Both the position numbers and the translations under genes were made by a program. The notes beneath the pieces were generated by a model. The model did no database searches. It was not told the DNA's origin and saw only the letters and a list, made by a program, of their open reading frames with translations. From G963692885 sp964657395 (lineage in GTDB: Bacteria > Acidobacteriota > Terriglobia > Terriglobales > Acidobacteriaceae): DNA of 64,000 nucleotides. Positions 8,112 through 16,138 of this stretch are shown in pieces. Location: NCBI GenBank assembly GCA_964657395.1, contig CAZZUX010000006.1:1-64000 (forward strand), given 5' to 3'. The first letter of the stretch is position 1; every line of letters starts with the position of its first letter.

Positions 8112-8512
8112 TGTGAATCTCCTTCAAGAATTCCCGGTTCGATATGAATCGATTGTGTGCGCCCCTGGATCGAGCGGAGTTGGGTTCCGGTGATCCGCAA
8201 AGCCAGCATCACCTGCTGCCGCACAGCCTCGCCTCGTGCAATCTCAGCCTGATGATGCAGCCGATATCCAGCGGGCAGTACAAACGCCAGCATCAGCACA
8301 GCCGCCAGCGCTACCCGCATCCATGCGTTCGCCAGGGTAGAAGCCTGCAGCACCGGAAATGGAAGCAGCGGCTTCCTCTTCGTCGCGGGTTCTGAATCGG
8401 TAAGACGCGCCAACACACGTGCACCAAAATCCTCGGGCGCCTGCTCATGCCGCAACGCGGCCCTCCATGCTTCCTCTAGCCGGTGGTCCGGGATCCCGTC
8501 TCGATCCTTCAT
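8108..8512 (-). CDS. Membrane anti-sigma-factor-like protein
   Basis: A 134-aa protein with an N-terminal cytoplasmic segment of about 65 residues, one transmembrane helix (RVALAAVLMLAFVLPAGYRL) and a short C-terminal part. It lies between an ECF sigma factor and exported proteins, overlapping each neighbour by 4 bp, which is the usual place for an anti-sigma factor. No zinc-binding HxxxCxxC anti-sigma motif is visible, so the assignment rests on topology and context. Confidence 0.65.
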   Translation of the reverse strand: MKDRDGIPDHRLEEAWRAALRHEQAPEDFGARVLARLTDSEPATKRKPLLPFPVLQASTLANAWMRVALAAVLMLAFVLPAGYRLHHQAEIARGEAVRQQVMLALRITGTQLRSIQGRTQSIHIEPGILEGDSQ

Positions 8513-9054
8513 CGCACTATCCTTTCCGCGCTCGCGCGCAGCGCCTTGCTGCGCAGCAGCTTCAACGCCCGCTGCAGATGACTCTTCACCGTGGCTACTG
8601 GCATTCCCAGCGTGCCGGCTATCTCGTCCGGCGACAGGTCTTCCTGGTAGCGCAGTGTCACCACACTTCGCTGTACAGCAGGCAGCGAATCCAGCAATTG
8701 CCGCAGATGCCGATGCAGCAGCGGATCCCCTGGCTGACGCTGCGACACACTCTCCGTCGCGCTTTCCGCAAAGGCTTCCAGCGTTGCCTCATCCATCCCC
8801 ACTTCGCGCGTTCCATGCCCATAGGTGCCCGCACCCCTGCGCAGATAGTCGATGGCACGATGGGACGCCACGCGACGCAGCCAGTACTTCACATGCTCCC
8901 TCGTCTTCAGTTCACCAAGCTTGCCATGCAATTCAAGGAACACGTCCTGCGCGATCTCCTCCGCAGCTCCTCGATCGCCTGCGATGCGCAGCGCGATCGA
9001 AAAGACCATGTCCTGATGTTCGCGCAGCAGCAATGGAAAATTGTCGGCCAGCAA
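8509..9054 (-). CDS. ECF-type RNA polymerase sigma factor
   Basis: A 181-aa sigma factor with region 2 (DMVFSIALRIAGDRGAAEEI, then AQDVFLELHG, YWLRRVASHRAIDYLRR) and region 4 (LDSLPAVQRSVVTLRYQEDL, then SPDEIAGTLGMPVATVKSHL). Regions 1 and 3 are missing, as expected for group 4. The likely start is TTG at 9054: an in-frame stop lies shortly upstream, no ATG is available, and GAGG is placed 6 bases before the TTG. It heads a four-gene operon in which every junction overlaps by 4 bp (8512/8509, 8111/8108, 7437/7434). It is divergent from phzF. Confidence 0.9.
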   Translation of the reverse strand: MLADNFPLLLREHQDMVFSIALRIAGDRGAAEEIAQDVFLELHGKLGELKTREHVKYWLRRVASHRAIDYLRRGAGTYGHGTREVGMDEATLEAFAESATESVSQRQPGDPLLHRHLRQLLDSLPAVQRSVVTLRYQEDLSPDEIAGTLGMPVATVKSHLQRALKLLRSKALRASAERIVR

Positions 9055-9219
9055 ATCGAGCCTCGTGTGCCTTCACTCACCTATACGCAGACCAGAGCTG
9101 GTCGGAATGCAAAATCTTTCACACCCTTCTCAATCGCTGGAATCCGGGTGCCCGCAGTCGATGCAAATCGGCGCGCCGACGGCCTGCGCCGTACGCCAGT
9201 ACCCGGGTAGAATTGCCGC

Positions 9220-10014
9220 ATGGCAGAGGGGCTTGCACTGATCGATGCTTTCACCGCGAATCGCTTCAAAGGCAATCCTGCAGCTGTATGCCTCATCACT
9301 TCCTCGAGAGACGACGAGTGGAAGCGGGCTATGGCCATCGAGCTGAATCAGCCTGCCACTGCCTTCCTGCAGGCTCGCGACGAAGAAAATGAATTCGACC
9401 TGGGCTGGTTTACCGCTAAGAGAGAGCTGGAACTCTGTGGCCACGGCACCCTGGCCGCGGCCCATTTCCTGTTTGAAGCTGGCTACCTCAAACAAGGACA
9501 GGCCGCGTCATTCCACACGATGAGTGGCAGGCTCTCTGCAGTGCATGATGGAGAATGGATCGAACTGGACTTTCCTGCAAAAGCTGTCGTTGAAGCAGAG
9601 GTGCCGGCAGGGCTGCAGGTGGCCATCGGTGAAAATGAAATTCTCTTCGCCGGCAGAAATGGAATGGACCTCTTCATCGAACTCGCGACTGAAGATGCGG
9701 TTCGTGATCTCACTCCCAATCTCGAGCGGCTCGCCAGTATCGATATGCGCGGCCTGATCGTCACCGCCCGCAGCCGCAGCCCCTACGATTGCGTCTCACG
9801 CTTTTTCGCCCCGCGCCTGGGAATCGCTGAAGACCAGGTCACCGGCTCCACCCACTGCGCCATCGCCCCGTACTGGGCTGCAAAACTGGGTAAACCTTGT
9901 CTGCTGGCGTACCAGGCTTCCGCCCGCGGCGGCGAACTCCGTCTCACGCCCGGCGCAGATCGCGTCAGGATCAGCGGTCAGGCCACTACCATCTGGCGCG
10001 GGACGCTCGCTTAA
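9220..10014 (+). CDS. PhzF-family isomerase
   Basis: A 264-aa PhzF-like protein. This two-fold, diaminopimelate-epimerase-type enzyme family acts without a cofactor; PhzF itself isomerises trans-2,3-dihydro-3-hydroxyanthranilate. Visible family marks are DAFTANRFKGNPAAVCLI at the N terminus, the ELELCGHGTLAAAHFL segment, and DQVTGSTHCAIAPYWA near the C terminus. Nothing else of a phenazine pathway is nearby, so it is best called a PhzF-family protein of unknown substrate. It is the last plus-strand gene before the parS sites. Confidence 0.88.
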   Translation: MAEGLALIDAFTANRFKGNPAAVCLITSSRDDEWKRAMAIELNQPATAFLQARDEENEFDLGWFTAKRELELCGHGTLAAAHFLFEAGYLKQGQAASFHTMSGRLSAVHDGEWIELDFPAKAVVEAEVPAGLQVAIGENEILFAGRNGMDLFIELATEDAVRDLTPNLERLASIDMRGLIVTARSRSPYDCVSRFFAPRLGIAEDQVTGSTHCAIAPYWAAKLGKPCLLAYQASARGGELRLTPGADRVRISGQATTIWRGTLA

Positions 10015-10074
10015 AACCAGACACTTAGGCAGAAATCCTTAACGAGACGAGTATTAGCCAAAGAGTAGGGATAG

Positions 10075-10094
10075 ATTGTTCCACGTGGAACAAT
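10075..10094. promoter_or_regulatory. parS-type ParB-binding site, copy 1
   Basis: A perfect 20-bp palindrome whose 16-bp core is TGTTCCACGTGGAACA. This is the ParB/Spo0J centromere site type; it differs from the Bacillus consensus TGTTTCACGTGAAACA only by one symmetric base pair. It lies in the intergenic space between phzF and gcvPB. Short open frames over it that begin MFHVEQ are a by-product of the palindrome, not genes. Confidence 0.88.
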
Positions 10095-10121
10095 TTGACC
10101 TTTTCTACGAAACTACGCGCA

Positions 10122-10141
10122 ATTGTTCCACGTGGAACAAT
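10122..10141. promoter_or_regulatory. parS-type ParB-binding site, copy 2
   Basis: A second copy of the same 20-bp perfect palindrome, identical base for base to the first and 47 bp away centre to centre. Two identical sites in one 160-bp intergenic stretch are typical of a chromosomal ParB-loading locus. Confidence 0.88.
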
Positions 10142-10174
10142 CTGGCTCTTTTCACCTGCAACCGCAGCAGTGTC

Positions 10175-11728
10175 TTAAGCCTTGGGCTTCCATCGCAGGA
10201 TCGGTTTTCTCGCTGCCGTCGTCTCATCCAGTCGCGAAATGCGCGTCGCATGAGGCGCACTCAAAATCAGTTCCGGATTCTCTTCTGCCTCGCGTGCGAT
10301 CTGCTGCATCGCGTCGATGAACAGGTCGAGCTCTTCCTTCGACTCGCTCTCCGTCGGTTCAATCATCAACGCACCCGGCACAATGAGCGGAAACGAAACC
10401 GTGTAGGGATGAAATCCATAATCGATCAGCCGCTTCGCGAGGTCGCCGGTCTTCAATCCGCGCGCCTGCTGCTTGCGATCGCTGAATACCACCTCGTGCA
10501 TCGAAGGCGTGGGATACGGCAGCTCGTAATAGCCTTCCAGCTTCTTGCGAATGTAGTTCGCGTTCAGCACTGCATCTTCGGTTGTCTGCCGCAGACCATC
10601 AGGTCCGTTGGCAAGAATGTACGCAAGCGCCCGCACGAACATTCCGAAGTTGCCGTAGAACATGCGCACCCGTCCAACGGATTGCGGGCGATCATAATCA
10701 AAGCGCAGCATGCCATCCGCACCTTCGACAACGACAGGCGTGGGCAGGAAGGGCTCAAGGATTTTTTTGCACGCAACCGGTCCCGATCCCGGGCCGCCGC
10801 CGCCATGCGGTGTTGAGAATGTTTTGTGCAGGTTAAGGTGCATCACGTCCACACCAAAGTCGCCTGGACGTGTTTTGCCGACCAGCGCATTCATATTCGC
10901 GCCGTCCATGTACAGCAGTGCGCCCTTCTCATGCAGTACGTCAGCGATCTTGTGGATCTCGCTTTCGAACACGCCTATAGTCGAAGGATTCGTCAACATC
11001 AGCGCGGCTGTTTCGTTGGTGACCATTTGCGCGAGCCGCGATACATCGACCATGCCGTGAGAGTTCGACGGCAGATTCTCTACTTCATATCCGCATAACG
11101 CTGCGGTTGCGGGATTGGTGCCATGTGCGGAATCGGGCACGATGATCTTGCGGCGAGCGGAGCCCTGCGCCTGGTGATACGCACGGGCCAGCAGGATACC
11201 GGTGAACTCGCCATGCGCGCCGGCAGCGGGCTGCATGGTGATCGTGTCCATGCCGGTTATCTCGATCAGACACTGTTGCAGTAGCTTGATAATGCGCAGC
11301 GAACCCTGCGAAAGTGACTCGGGCTGGTAGGGATGCGCCTCGGCTATGCCCTCCAAGCGCGACACCATTTCGTTCACGCGTGGGTTGTACTTCATGGTGC
11401 AGCTGCCCAGCGGATACATGCCGAGATCGATTGCGTAATTCCAGGTGGAGAGCCGCGTGAAGTGACGGATGATTTCGATCTCGCTCAGCTCCGGCAGAAA
11501 GCCCATGTCTTCGCGCGCAGCTTCGCCTAATAGTTCACCGGCGTTTACCTCCGGCACATCGAGTGGCGGCAGTCGGTAGGCCTTCTTGCCCGGCGAGGAT
11601 TTCTCGAAAATCAGAGCCTCGTTCTGCGTAAGGTGCGCCGAAACCTTGTGCCGCGTTCCGACGAAAGGCGCAGCAGCTTCCTCCGCCTTGCCTGCGATCT
11701 TTTCTGTTTCGATAACAGTCGTTGCCAA
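10175..11728 (-). CDS. gcvPB: Glycine dehydrogenase (decarboxylating) subunit 2
   Basis: A 517-aa PLP-dependent beta subunit of the glycine-cleavage P protein. It decarboxylates glycine and passes the aminomethyl group to lipoyl-GcvH together with GcvPA. The PLP lysine is K302 in LNLHKTFSTPHGGGGPGSGP. Other marks are YPLGSCTMKYNPR and the PAAGAHGEFTG loop. The start appears to be TTG at 11728, since no ATG is well placed. It is the last gene of gcvT-gcvH-gcvPA-gcvPB, 13 bp after gcvPA. The split P protein is the form found in many Gram-positive and acidobacterial lineages. Confidence 0.95.
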   Translation of the reverse strand: MATTVIETEKIAGKAEEAAAPFVGTRHKVSAHLTQNEALIFEKSSPGKKAYRLPPLDVPEVNAGELLGEAAREDMGFLPELSEIEIIRHFTRLSTWNYAIDLGMYPLGSCTMKYNPRVNEMVSRLEGIAEAHPYQPESLSQGSLRIIKLLQQCLIEITGMDTITMQPAAGAHGEFTGILLARAYHQAQGSARRKIIVPDSAHGTNPATAALCGYEVENLPSNSHGMVDVSRLAQMVTNETAALMLTNPSTIGVFESEIHKIADVLHEKGALLYMDGANMNALVGKTRPGDFGVDVMHLNLHKTFSTPHGGGGPGSGPVACKKILEPFLPTPVVVEGADGMLRFDYDRPQSVGRVRMFYGNFGMFVRALAYILANGPDGLRQTTEDAVLNANYIRKKLEGYYELPYPTPSMHEVVFSDRKQQARGLKTGDLAKRLIDYGFHPYTVSFPLIVPGALMIEPTESESKEELDLFIDAMQQIAREAEENPELILSAPHATRISRLDETTAARKPILRWKPKA

Positions 11729-11741
11729 CGGACCCTGCTTT

Positions 11742-13112
11742 CTACGCTCGTGCCAATTCGTTTGCGGTGGATTGCGTGCTTGCTGCGGCCACTATGCCGG
11801 CAGCGCGATCAATCTGGTCTTTGCTGTTCAACTCAGTGGCGCACCAAAGCGTTGCATGCCCAAGTTCGGGATACCATTTCGCGAGAGAAAGGCCACCGAT
11901 GATCTTTTGTTCCAGCAATTGCGAGTTCACTTCTTCAGCGCTGGCTTCGGTCTGCAGTACGAATTCATGGAAGCGCGGCGCAGCGTCGAACAGCAGCTTC
12001 GCTCCTGAACTCGAAGAAATCTGCTTTGCGGCATAGTTGGCCTTCGCGAGATTGTGCAGTGCCAGCTCGCGGATGCCTTCCTTGCCGTACACCGTCATGA
12101 AGATGGTCGCCATCAAGGCGACCAGCGCCTGGTTGGTGCAGATGTTGGAAGTCGCCTTCTCGCGGCGGATATGTTGTTCGCGCGTGGAAAGTGTCAGCAC
12201 AAAACCGCGACGACCATGCTTGTCTCTTGTCTCCCCGCAAAGCCTGCCCGGCATCTGGCGGAGATACTTTTCTTTGGCGGCAATCACGCCGCAGTATGGA
12301 CCGCCGTAGCTGATGGCGACGCCGAAGGACTGCGCTTCCAGCGAGACGATGTCCGCTTCTTTTGGGGGTTTGATCGCACCCAGCGAAATGGCTTCAGCAA
12401 TCGAGACGATCAGCAGAGCGCCTTTTGCATGCACGACTTCAGCGATTGCCGGAATGTCCTCGACGACGCCGAAGAAGTTCGGCGACTGTACAAGCACGCA
12501 CGCGGTCTTTTCATCGAGCCGGGCTTCGAGATCCTTTAGGTCAAGACGGCCATCTTCGCCATAGCCGACCAGGTTCTTCGTAATGCCCTGGTGCTGCGCG
12601 TAGGTCGTTAACACTTCGCGATATTCCGGATGCACGGTCTTCGCGACCAAGGCCTCGGAACGCCCGGTCACGCGTACTGCCATCATCACGGCTTCGGCTG
12701 CGCCGGTGGAGCCGTCGTACATGGACGCGTTGGCGATGTCCATGCCAGTCAACTCACAGATCATTGTCTGGAATTCGAAGATGGCCTGCAGCGTGCCTTG
12801 CGTGATCTCCGCCTGGTAGGGCGTGTACGAGGTAAGGAACTCGCCACGCTGCACCAGTGCATCGATCACGACCGGTTTGTAGTGGCGATAGGCACCGGCG
12901 CCGAGAAAGCTTGCGTAACCGAGCGCGTTGTTGGCTGCCGCGGCCTTGAAGTGATCGACGATCTCCGACTCGCCCATTTGCCGCGGTATATCGAGATCGC
13001 GTTCCAGCCTGTACTCGGCAGGAACACTGGCGAACAGGTCGTTGATACTGCGGACGCCGATCTCTTCGAGCATCGTTGTGCGTTCGGCTGGCGACTTTGG
13101 CAGGTAGCGCAT
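11742..13112 (-). CDS. gcvPA: Glycine dehydrogenase (decarboxylating) subunit 1
   Basis: A 456-aa alpha subunit of the P protein. The start MRYLPKSPAERTTMLEEIGV is typical, and LGAGAYRHYKPVVIDALVQR and TPYQAEITQGTLQAIFEFQT follow at the expected distances. It lacks the PLP lysine, which is in GcvPB. A ribosome-binding site (GAAGGA) precedes the ATG. It sits 45 bp after gcvH and 13 bp before gcvPB in the glycine-cleavage operon. Confidence 0.95.
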   Translation of the reverse strand: MRYLPKSPAERTTMLEEIGVRSINDLFASVPAEYRLERDLDIPRQMGESEIVDHFKAAAANNALGYASFLGAGAYRHYKPVVIDALVQRGEFLTSYTPYQAEITQGTLQAIFEFQTMICELTGMDIANASMYDGSTGAAEAVMMAVRVTGRSEALVAKTVHPEYREVLTTYAQHQGITKNLVGYGEDGRLDLKDLEARLDEKTACVLVQSPNFFGVVEDIPAIAEVVHAKGALLIVSIAEAISLGAIKPPKEADIVSLEAQSFGVAISYGGPYCGVIAAKEKYLRQMPGRLCGETRDKHGRRGFVLTLSTREQHIRREKATSNICTNQALVALMATIFMTVYGKEGIRELALHNLAKANYAAKQISSSSGAKLLFDAAPRFHEFVLQTEASAEEVNSQLLEQKIIGGLSLAKWYPELGHATLWCATELNSKDQIDRAAGIVAAASTQSTANELARA

Positions 13113-13157
13113 GCGGATTCCTTCGAAAGTGGAGGTGCGTTGTAAGAGCAGTGCCTG

Positions 13158-13535
13158 CTAGTGGGTCTCTTCTTTCACATAGGTCTCGTAGGCAGTACCG
13201 TCCAGCAAACCTTCCAGCTGCGATGGATCGGTAAGCTGCACCTGCAGGATCCAGGACGAATGTGCGTCCGTGTTGATCTTCTCGGGCGATGTTGCCAGTT
13301 CTTCATTGATCGCAGTAACTGTTCCAGATACAGGTGCGTACAAGTCGGAAACGGCTTTAACCGATTCTACGGAGCCGAAGGTCTTGCCTTTTTCGAGCGT
13401 CGATCCGATCTTCGGCAGATCGACGAAGACGATGTCGCCGAGCGAACCCTGGGCATAGTCGGTGATGCCCACTCGGCCGTCTGCGTCAATCCATTCGTGT
13501 TCCTTGGTATATCGGTAGGTTTCTGGATAAGGCAT
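13158..13535 (-). CDS. gcvH: Glycine cleavage system H protein
   Basis: A 125-aa lipoyl carrier that shuttles the aminomethyl intermediate between P, T and L proteins. The lipoylated lysine is K60 in GSVESVKAVSDLYAPVSG. YTKEHEWI near the start and GITDYAQGSLGDIVFVDLP are conserved. GGAG lies before the ATG. It is the second gene of the operon, 101 bp after gcvT. The L protein (Lpd) and lipoate enzymes are not in this window. Confidence 0.96.
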   Translation of the reverse strand: MPYPETYRYTKEHEWIDADGRVGITDYAQGSLGDIVFVDLPKIGSTLEKGKTFGSVESVKAVSDLYAPVSGTVTAINEELATSPEKINTDAHSSWILQVQLTDPSQLEGLLDGTAYETYVKEETH

Positions 13536-13636
13536 TCAGTTCGTTCTCCATACACATTGTAGGACCATCGGACCGCGTCTCTGAAAGCGGTTGGCAGCAT
13601 TCGGTTGTGACGCGAAAACTGTGGTCAGAATAGATG

Positions 13637-14827
13637 TTATTGTGCTGCCTGTAACTTTTTCGGCCTCTTGTAAAAAGGCAAAGGAACGACCACCGCTTTC
13701 ACAAGGTTGCCCCGAACTTCCACTGCGACCTCTGTACCAGCTGCCTGGAACTCCATGGGAAGGTGGGCCATTGCGATGTTCTTCTTCAGGAATGGCGCTG
13801 GCGAACCGGACGCTACGCGGCCGATCTCGTGGCCATCCAAAGTCTTCACGACGTAGCCATCACGAGCAATGCCTCGTTCTACGATTTCGAGTCCGACCAG
13901 TCGCTTTGCGGGGCCGCCAGCTGCCTTCGCGGCAAGCAGGGCATCCGATCCGATAAATGGACCCTTGTCGAACTTGGCGTAGCGATCCAGTCCGGCCTCG
14001 AGGACGTTTATGTCGTCGGAGATCTCGTGGCCGTAGAGAGCCATTGAGCTTTCGAGGCGGAGGGTGTTGCGCGCGCCCAGGCCGCACGGCAGGATATCGA
14101 ATTCCGCGCCGGCAGTCAGCACTTCGTTCCACACACGGACGCTGGTCGCTTCATCGCTCGGCACGTAAATTTCGAACCCGTCTTCGCCGGTATAGCCGGT
14201 ACGCGCGATCATCGTGTTGTGCAGGCCGCAGACGGTGCCCCAGGTGAACCAGTAGTTTTTGATGGTGGAGAGGTTCTTATCGGTCAGCTTCTGCAGCGTC
14301 GCTTCAGCCTTCGGTCCCTGGATCGCGAGCTGCGTGTAGTAGTCGGAGTAGTCGGAGACGTGGACAGAGTGCATGGCGCCAACGTTCTGGCGCACCCAGC
14401 TGACGTCTTTCTCGCGAGTGCCTGCGTTAATGACCAGCAGGTAGTCATTATCACTGAATTTATGGACGATGACGTCGTCGACGAAGGTGCCGTTGGGGTA
14501 GAGCATGGCGGAGTAGTGAGCCTGGCCCATCTGCAGCTTCGAGGCGTCGTTCATAGAGATTTTCTGCACGGCGGCGAGCGAGCCGGGCCCGCGGAGCTGG
14601 ATATCTCCCATGTGACTGACGTCGAAGACACCGACGCCGGTGCGGACGGCCATGTGTTCTGCAATGAGGCCGGAGTATTCGACGGGCATGTCCCAGCCGC
14701 CGAAGTCGACCATTTTGGCGCCGGAGGAACGATGCGTGGCATTCAGAGCAGTCTTGCGCAGTGCGGGCTTAGCGGGAGCAGCGGTTGACACGGCAATGTC
14801 CTTTTGGAAGGGGGATTGCAACTTCAT
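13637..14827 (-). CDS. gcvT: Aminomethyltransferase (glycine cleavage T protein)
   Basis: A 396-aa tetrahydrofolate-dependent enzyme that releases ammonia from the aminomethyl-lipoyl group and forms methylene-THF. Conserved stretches are MVDFGGWDMPVEYSGLIAEH, GVGVFDVSHMGDIQLRGPG and TGYTGEDGFEIYVPSDEA. About 25 residues precede the usual start and the ribosome-binding site is poor, so translation may begin later than 14827. It heads the gcv operon. I looked for a glycine riboswitch in the 270 bp upstream and did not recognise one. Confidence 0.93.
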   Translation of the reverse strand: MKLQSPFQKDIAVSTAAPAKPALRKTALNATHRSSGAKMVDFGGWDMPVEYSGLIAEHMAVRTGVGVFDVSHMGDIQLRGPGSLAAVQKISMNDASKLQMGQAHYSAMLYPNGTFVDDVIVHKFSDNDYLLVINAGTREKDVSWVRQNVGAMHSVHVSDYSDYYTQLAIQGPKAEATLQKLTDKNLSTIKNYWFTWGTVCGLHNTMIARTGYTGEDGFEIYVPSDEATSVRVWNEVLTAGAEFDILPCGLGARNTLRLESSMALYGHEISDDINVLEAGLDRYAKFDKGPFIGSDALLAAKAAGGPAKRLVGLEIVERGIARDGYVVKTLDGHEIGRVASGSPAPFLKKNIAMAHLPMEFQAAGTEVAVEVRGNLVKAVVVPLPFYKRPKKLQAAQ

Positions 14828-15096
14828 AGACTAGCATTCGGAGCAGAACAGGTTGGCAGGGGTTTGGCAGGGCGCGGTTGCACAACTCCTAGTGCAGTAT
14901 TAAAGATATTCCGGCTTTGGTAATCAAATTCACGATTACTTCTCATTTTCCTCGTGCAAACCCCCACCCTTCTTGATAGGGTTGAAACAACGTAGAAGAC
15001 GATTTTTGGTTCCTTTGCTAGTCCCGTACTTCAGTTCACAGTACTTGCAGATGGCTCCAGTCAAATTCAGCGTCATCTCGATACAAGGAAACGAAC

Positions 15097-15297
15097 ATGG
15101 AACAGGGAACAGTTAAGTGGTTTAATGATGCAAAGGGTTTTGGATTTCTGAGCCGCGAGAACGGTGAAGATGTATTTGTTCATCACACGGCAATTCAGTC
15201 CAACGGCTTCCGTACTCTTCAAGAGGGACAGCGCGTTCAGTTCAACGTCACCAAGGGCCCCAAGGGCTGGCAGGCGGAGAACGTTCAGGCTCTCTAA
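15097..15297 (+). CDS. cspA: Cold-shock protein (CspA family)
   Basis: A 66-aa single cold-shock domain that binds RNA or single-stranded DNA. RNP1 is KGFGFLSRE and RNP2 is DVFVHHTAI. It has a good upstream AAGGAAA and a non-coding leader of more than 150 bp before it, as is usual for cold-shock genes whose leader RNA responds to temperature. A strong 13-bp hairpin follows the stop, so it is monocistronic. The exact paralogue name within the Csp family cannot be set. Confidence 0.93.
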   Translation: MEQGTVKWFNDAKGFGFLSRENGEDVFVHHTAIQSNGFRTLQEGQRVQFNVTKGPKGWQAENVQAL

Positions 15298-15318
15298 GCT
15301 GAATCGCAGGACTTAACA

Positions 15319-15350
15319 GAACGGGATGGCCTTCGGGTCATCCCGTTCTT
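15319..15350 (+). terminator. Terminator after the cold-shock gene
   Basis: A 13-bp stem (15319-15331 with 15336-15348, one G-U pair) closed by a UUCG tetraloop. It is followed by a T-rich but interrupted tail. Confidence 0.8.
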
Positions 15351-15380
15351 CGTTTGGGGTGAATGGTGGAGGTCTACACT

Positions 15381-15998
15381 ATGCCGATGAGCACGCTTTT
15401 GCCGATACAGCCCGAATGGCTTCCCATGAGTCTTGTGCCGGGAAAGAAGCTAACGGATGAAGAGTTTGAGCAGCTGTGTTTTTCGAGTGACCTGATCCAA
15501 TTTGAGCGCACCAGGGACGGAGAAATCCTTATGAATGCTCCGGCAGGTGGGGGAACCAGCAGCGGGAACGCCGAAATTATTGGTCAACTGCTGGCGTGGT
15601 GGAAGACTCACAGGAGGGGACGTGTCTTCGACTCGAATGGGGGCTTTTTTCTACAGGACGGATCCATGCTCTGCCCGGATGCGGCTTATGTGAGTGCGGA
15701 GACACTGAAAGACGTCCGCAAAGAAGATCTGCAGCACATTCTCCACGTTGTTCCAGACTTCATAGTTGAACTGCTTTCGTACTCGGACCGACGGACCCAG
15801 GCGCTGGCCAAGATGAATTCGTGGATGATGAACGGGGTGCAAGTCGCCTGGCTGATCGATCCATATCGGAAGTCGGTGACGATCTATCGTCCTGGGGATG
15901 AGCCTCTTGCGACGATGGCACTTCAGGTCGCGGGATCGGGCCCGGTGGAGGGCTTCACACTGGATCTTTCAGAAGTGTGGAGTTGCTACGAGGTTTAG
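15381..15998 (+). CDS. Uma2-family endonuclease-like protein
   Basis: A 205-aa protein of the Uma2 (DUF820) family with a PD-(D/E)XK nuclease fold. The core is LCPDAAYVSA, then PDFIVELLSYSDRRTQALAKM, with the D, E and downstream polar residue in place, and the C-terminal VAWLIDPYRKSVTIYRPG strand. The start at 15381 is preferred over ATG 15363 because GGAGG is placed 8 bases upstream. Biological targets of Uma2 proteins are not established. It is an isolated gene between two unrelated neighbours. Confidence 0.85.
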   Translation: MPMSTLLPIQPEWLPMSLVPGKKLTDEEFEQLCFSSDLIQFERTRDGEILMNAPAGGGTSSGNAEIIGQLLAWWKTHRRGRVFDSNGGFFLQDGSMLCPDAAYVSAETLKDVRKEDLQHILHVVPDFIVELLSYSDRRTQALAKMNSWMMNGVQVAWLIDPYRKSVTIYRPGDEPLATMALQVAGSGPVEGFTLDLSEVWSCYEV

Positions 15999-16138
15999 CT
16001 GATTAGCTGAACGTTTACCGGTCAGCAAGCTGAGATCTCTCTGCACTGCGCTCAGTTCGGTCGGATTGACAAAGAGGCTGCGCTTTCTCTGTTGCCAAGG
16101 CTTGCCCTGGCCGCCTCAGAGCAGGCAAGCTGGTGGCT

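Noticed and set aside
8419..9210. 263-codon plus-strand open frame over the sigma operon
   Set aside because: Opposite strand of the sigma and anti-sigma genes, Gln/Arg/His-rich, no domain.
9221..9236. Sigma-54-like promoter TGGCAG...TTGC
   Set aside because: GG and GC are 11 bases apart instead of 10 and the motif lies inside the start of the PhzF coding region.
10076..10816. Open frame starting MFHVEQ over the parS sites and antisense to gcvPB
   Set aside because: Its first residues are simply the translated parS palindrome and the rest is antisense to a secure gene.
14828..15096. Possible glycine riboswitch before gcvT
   Set aside because: I looked on the minus strand for the conserved paired aptamer features and found none convincing.
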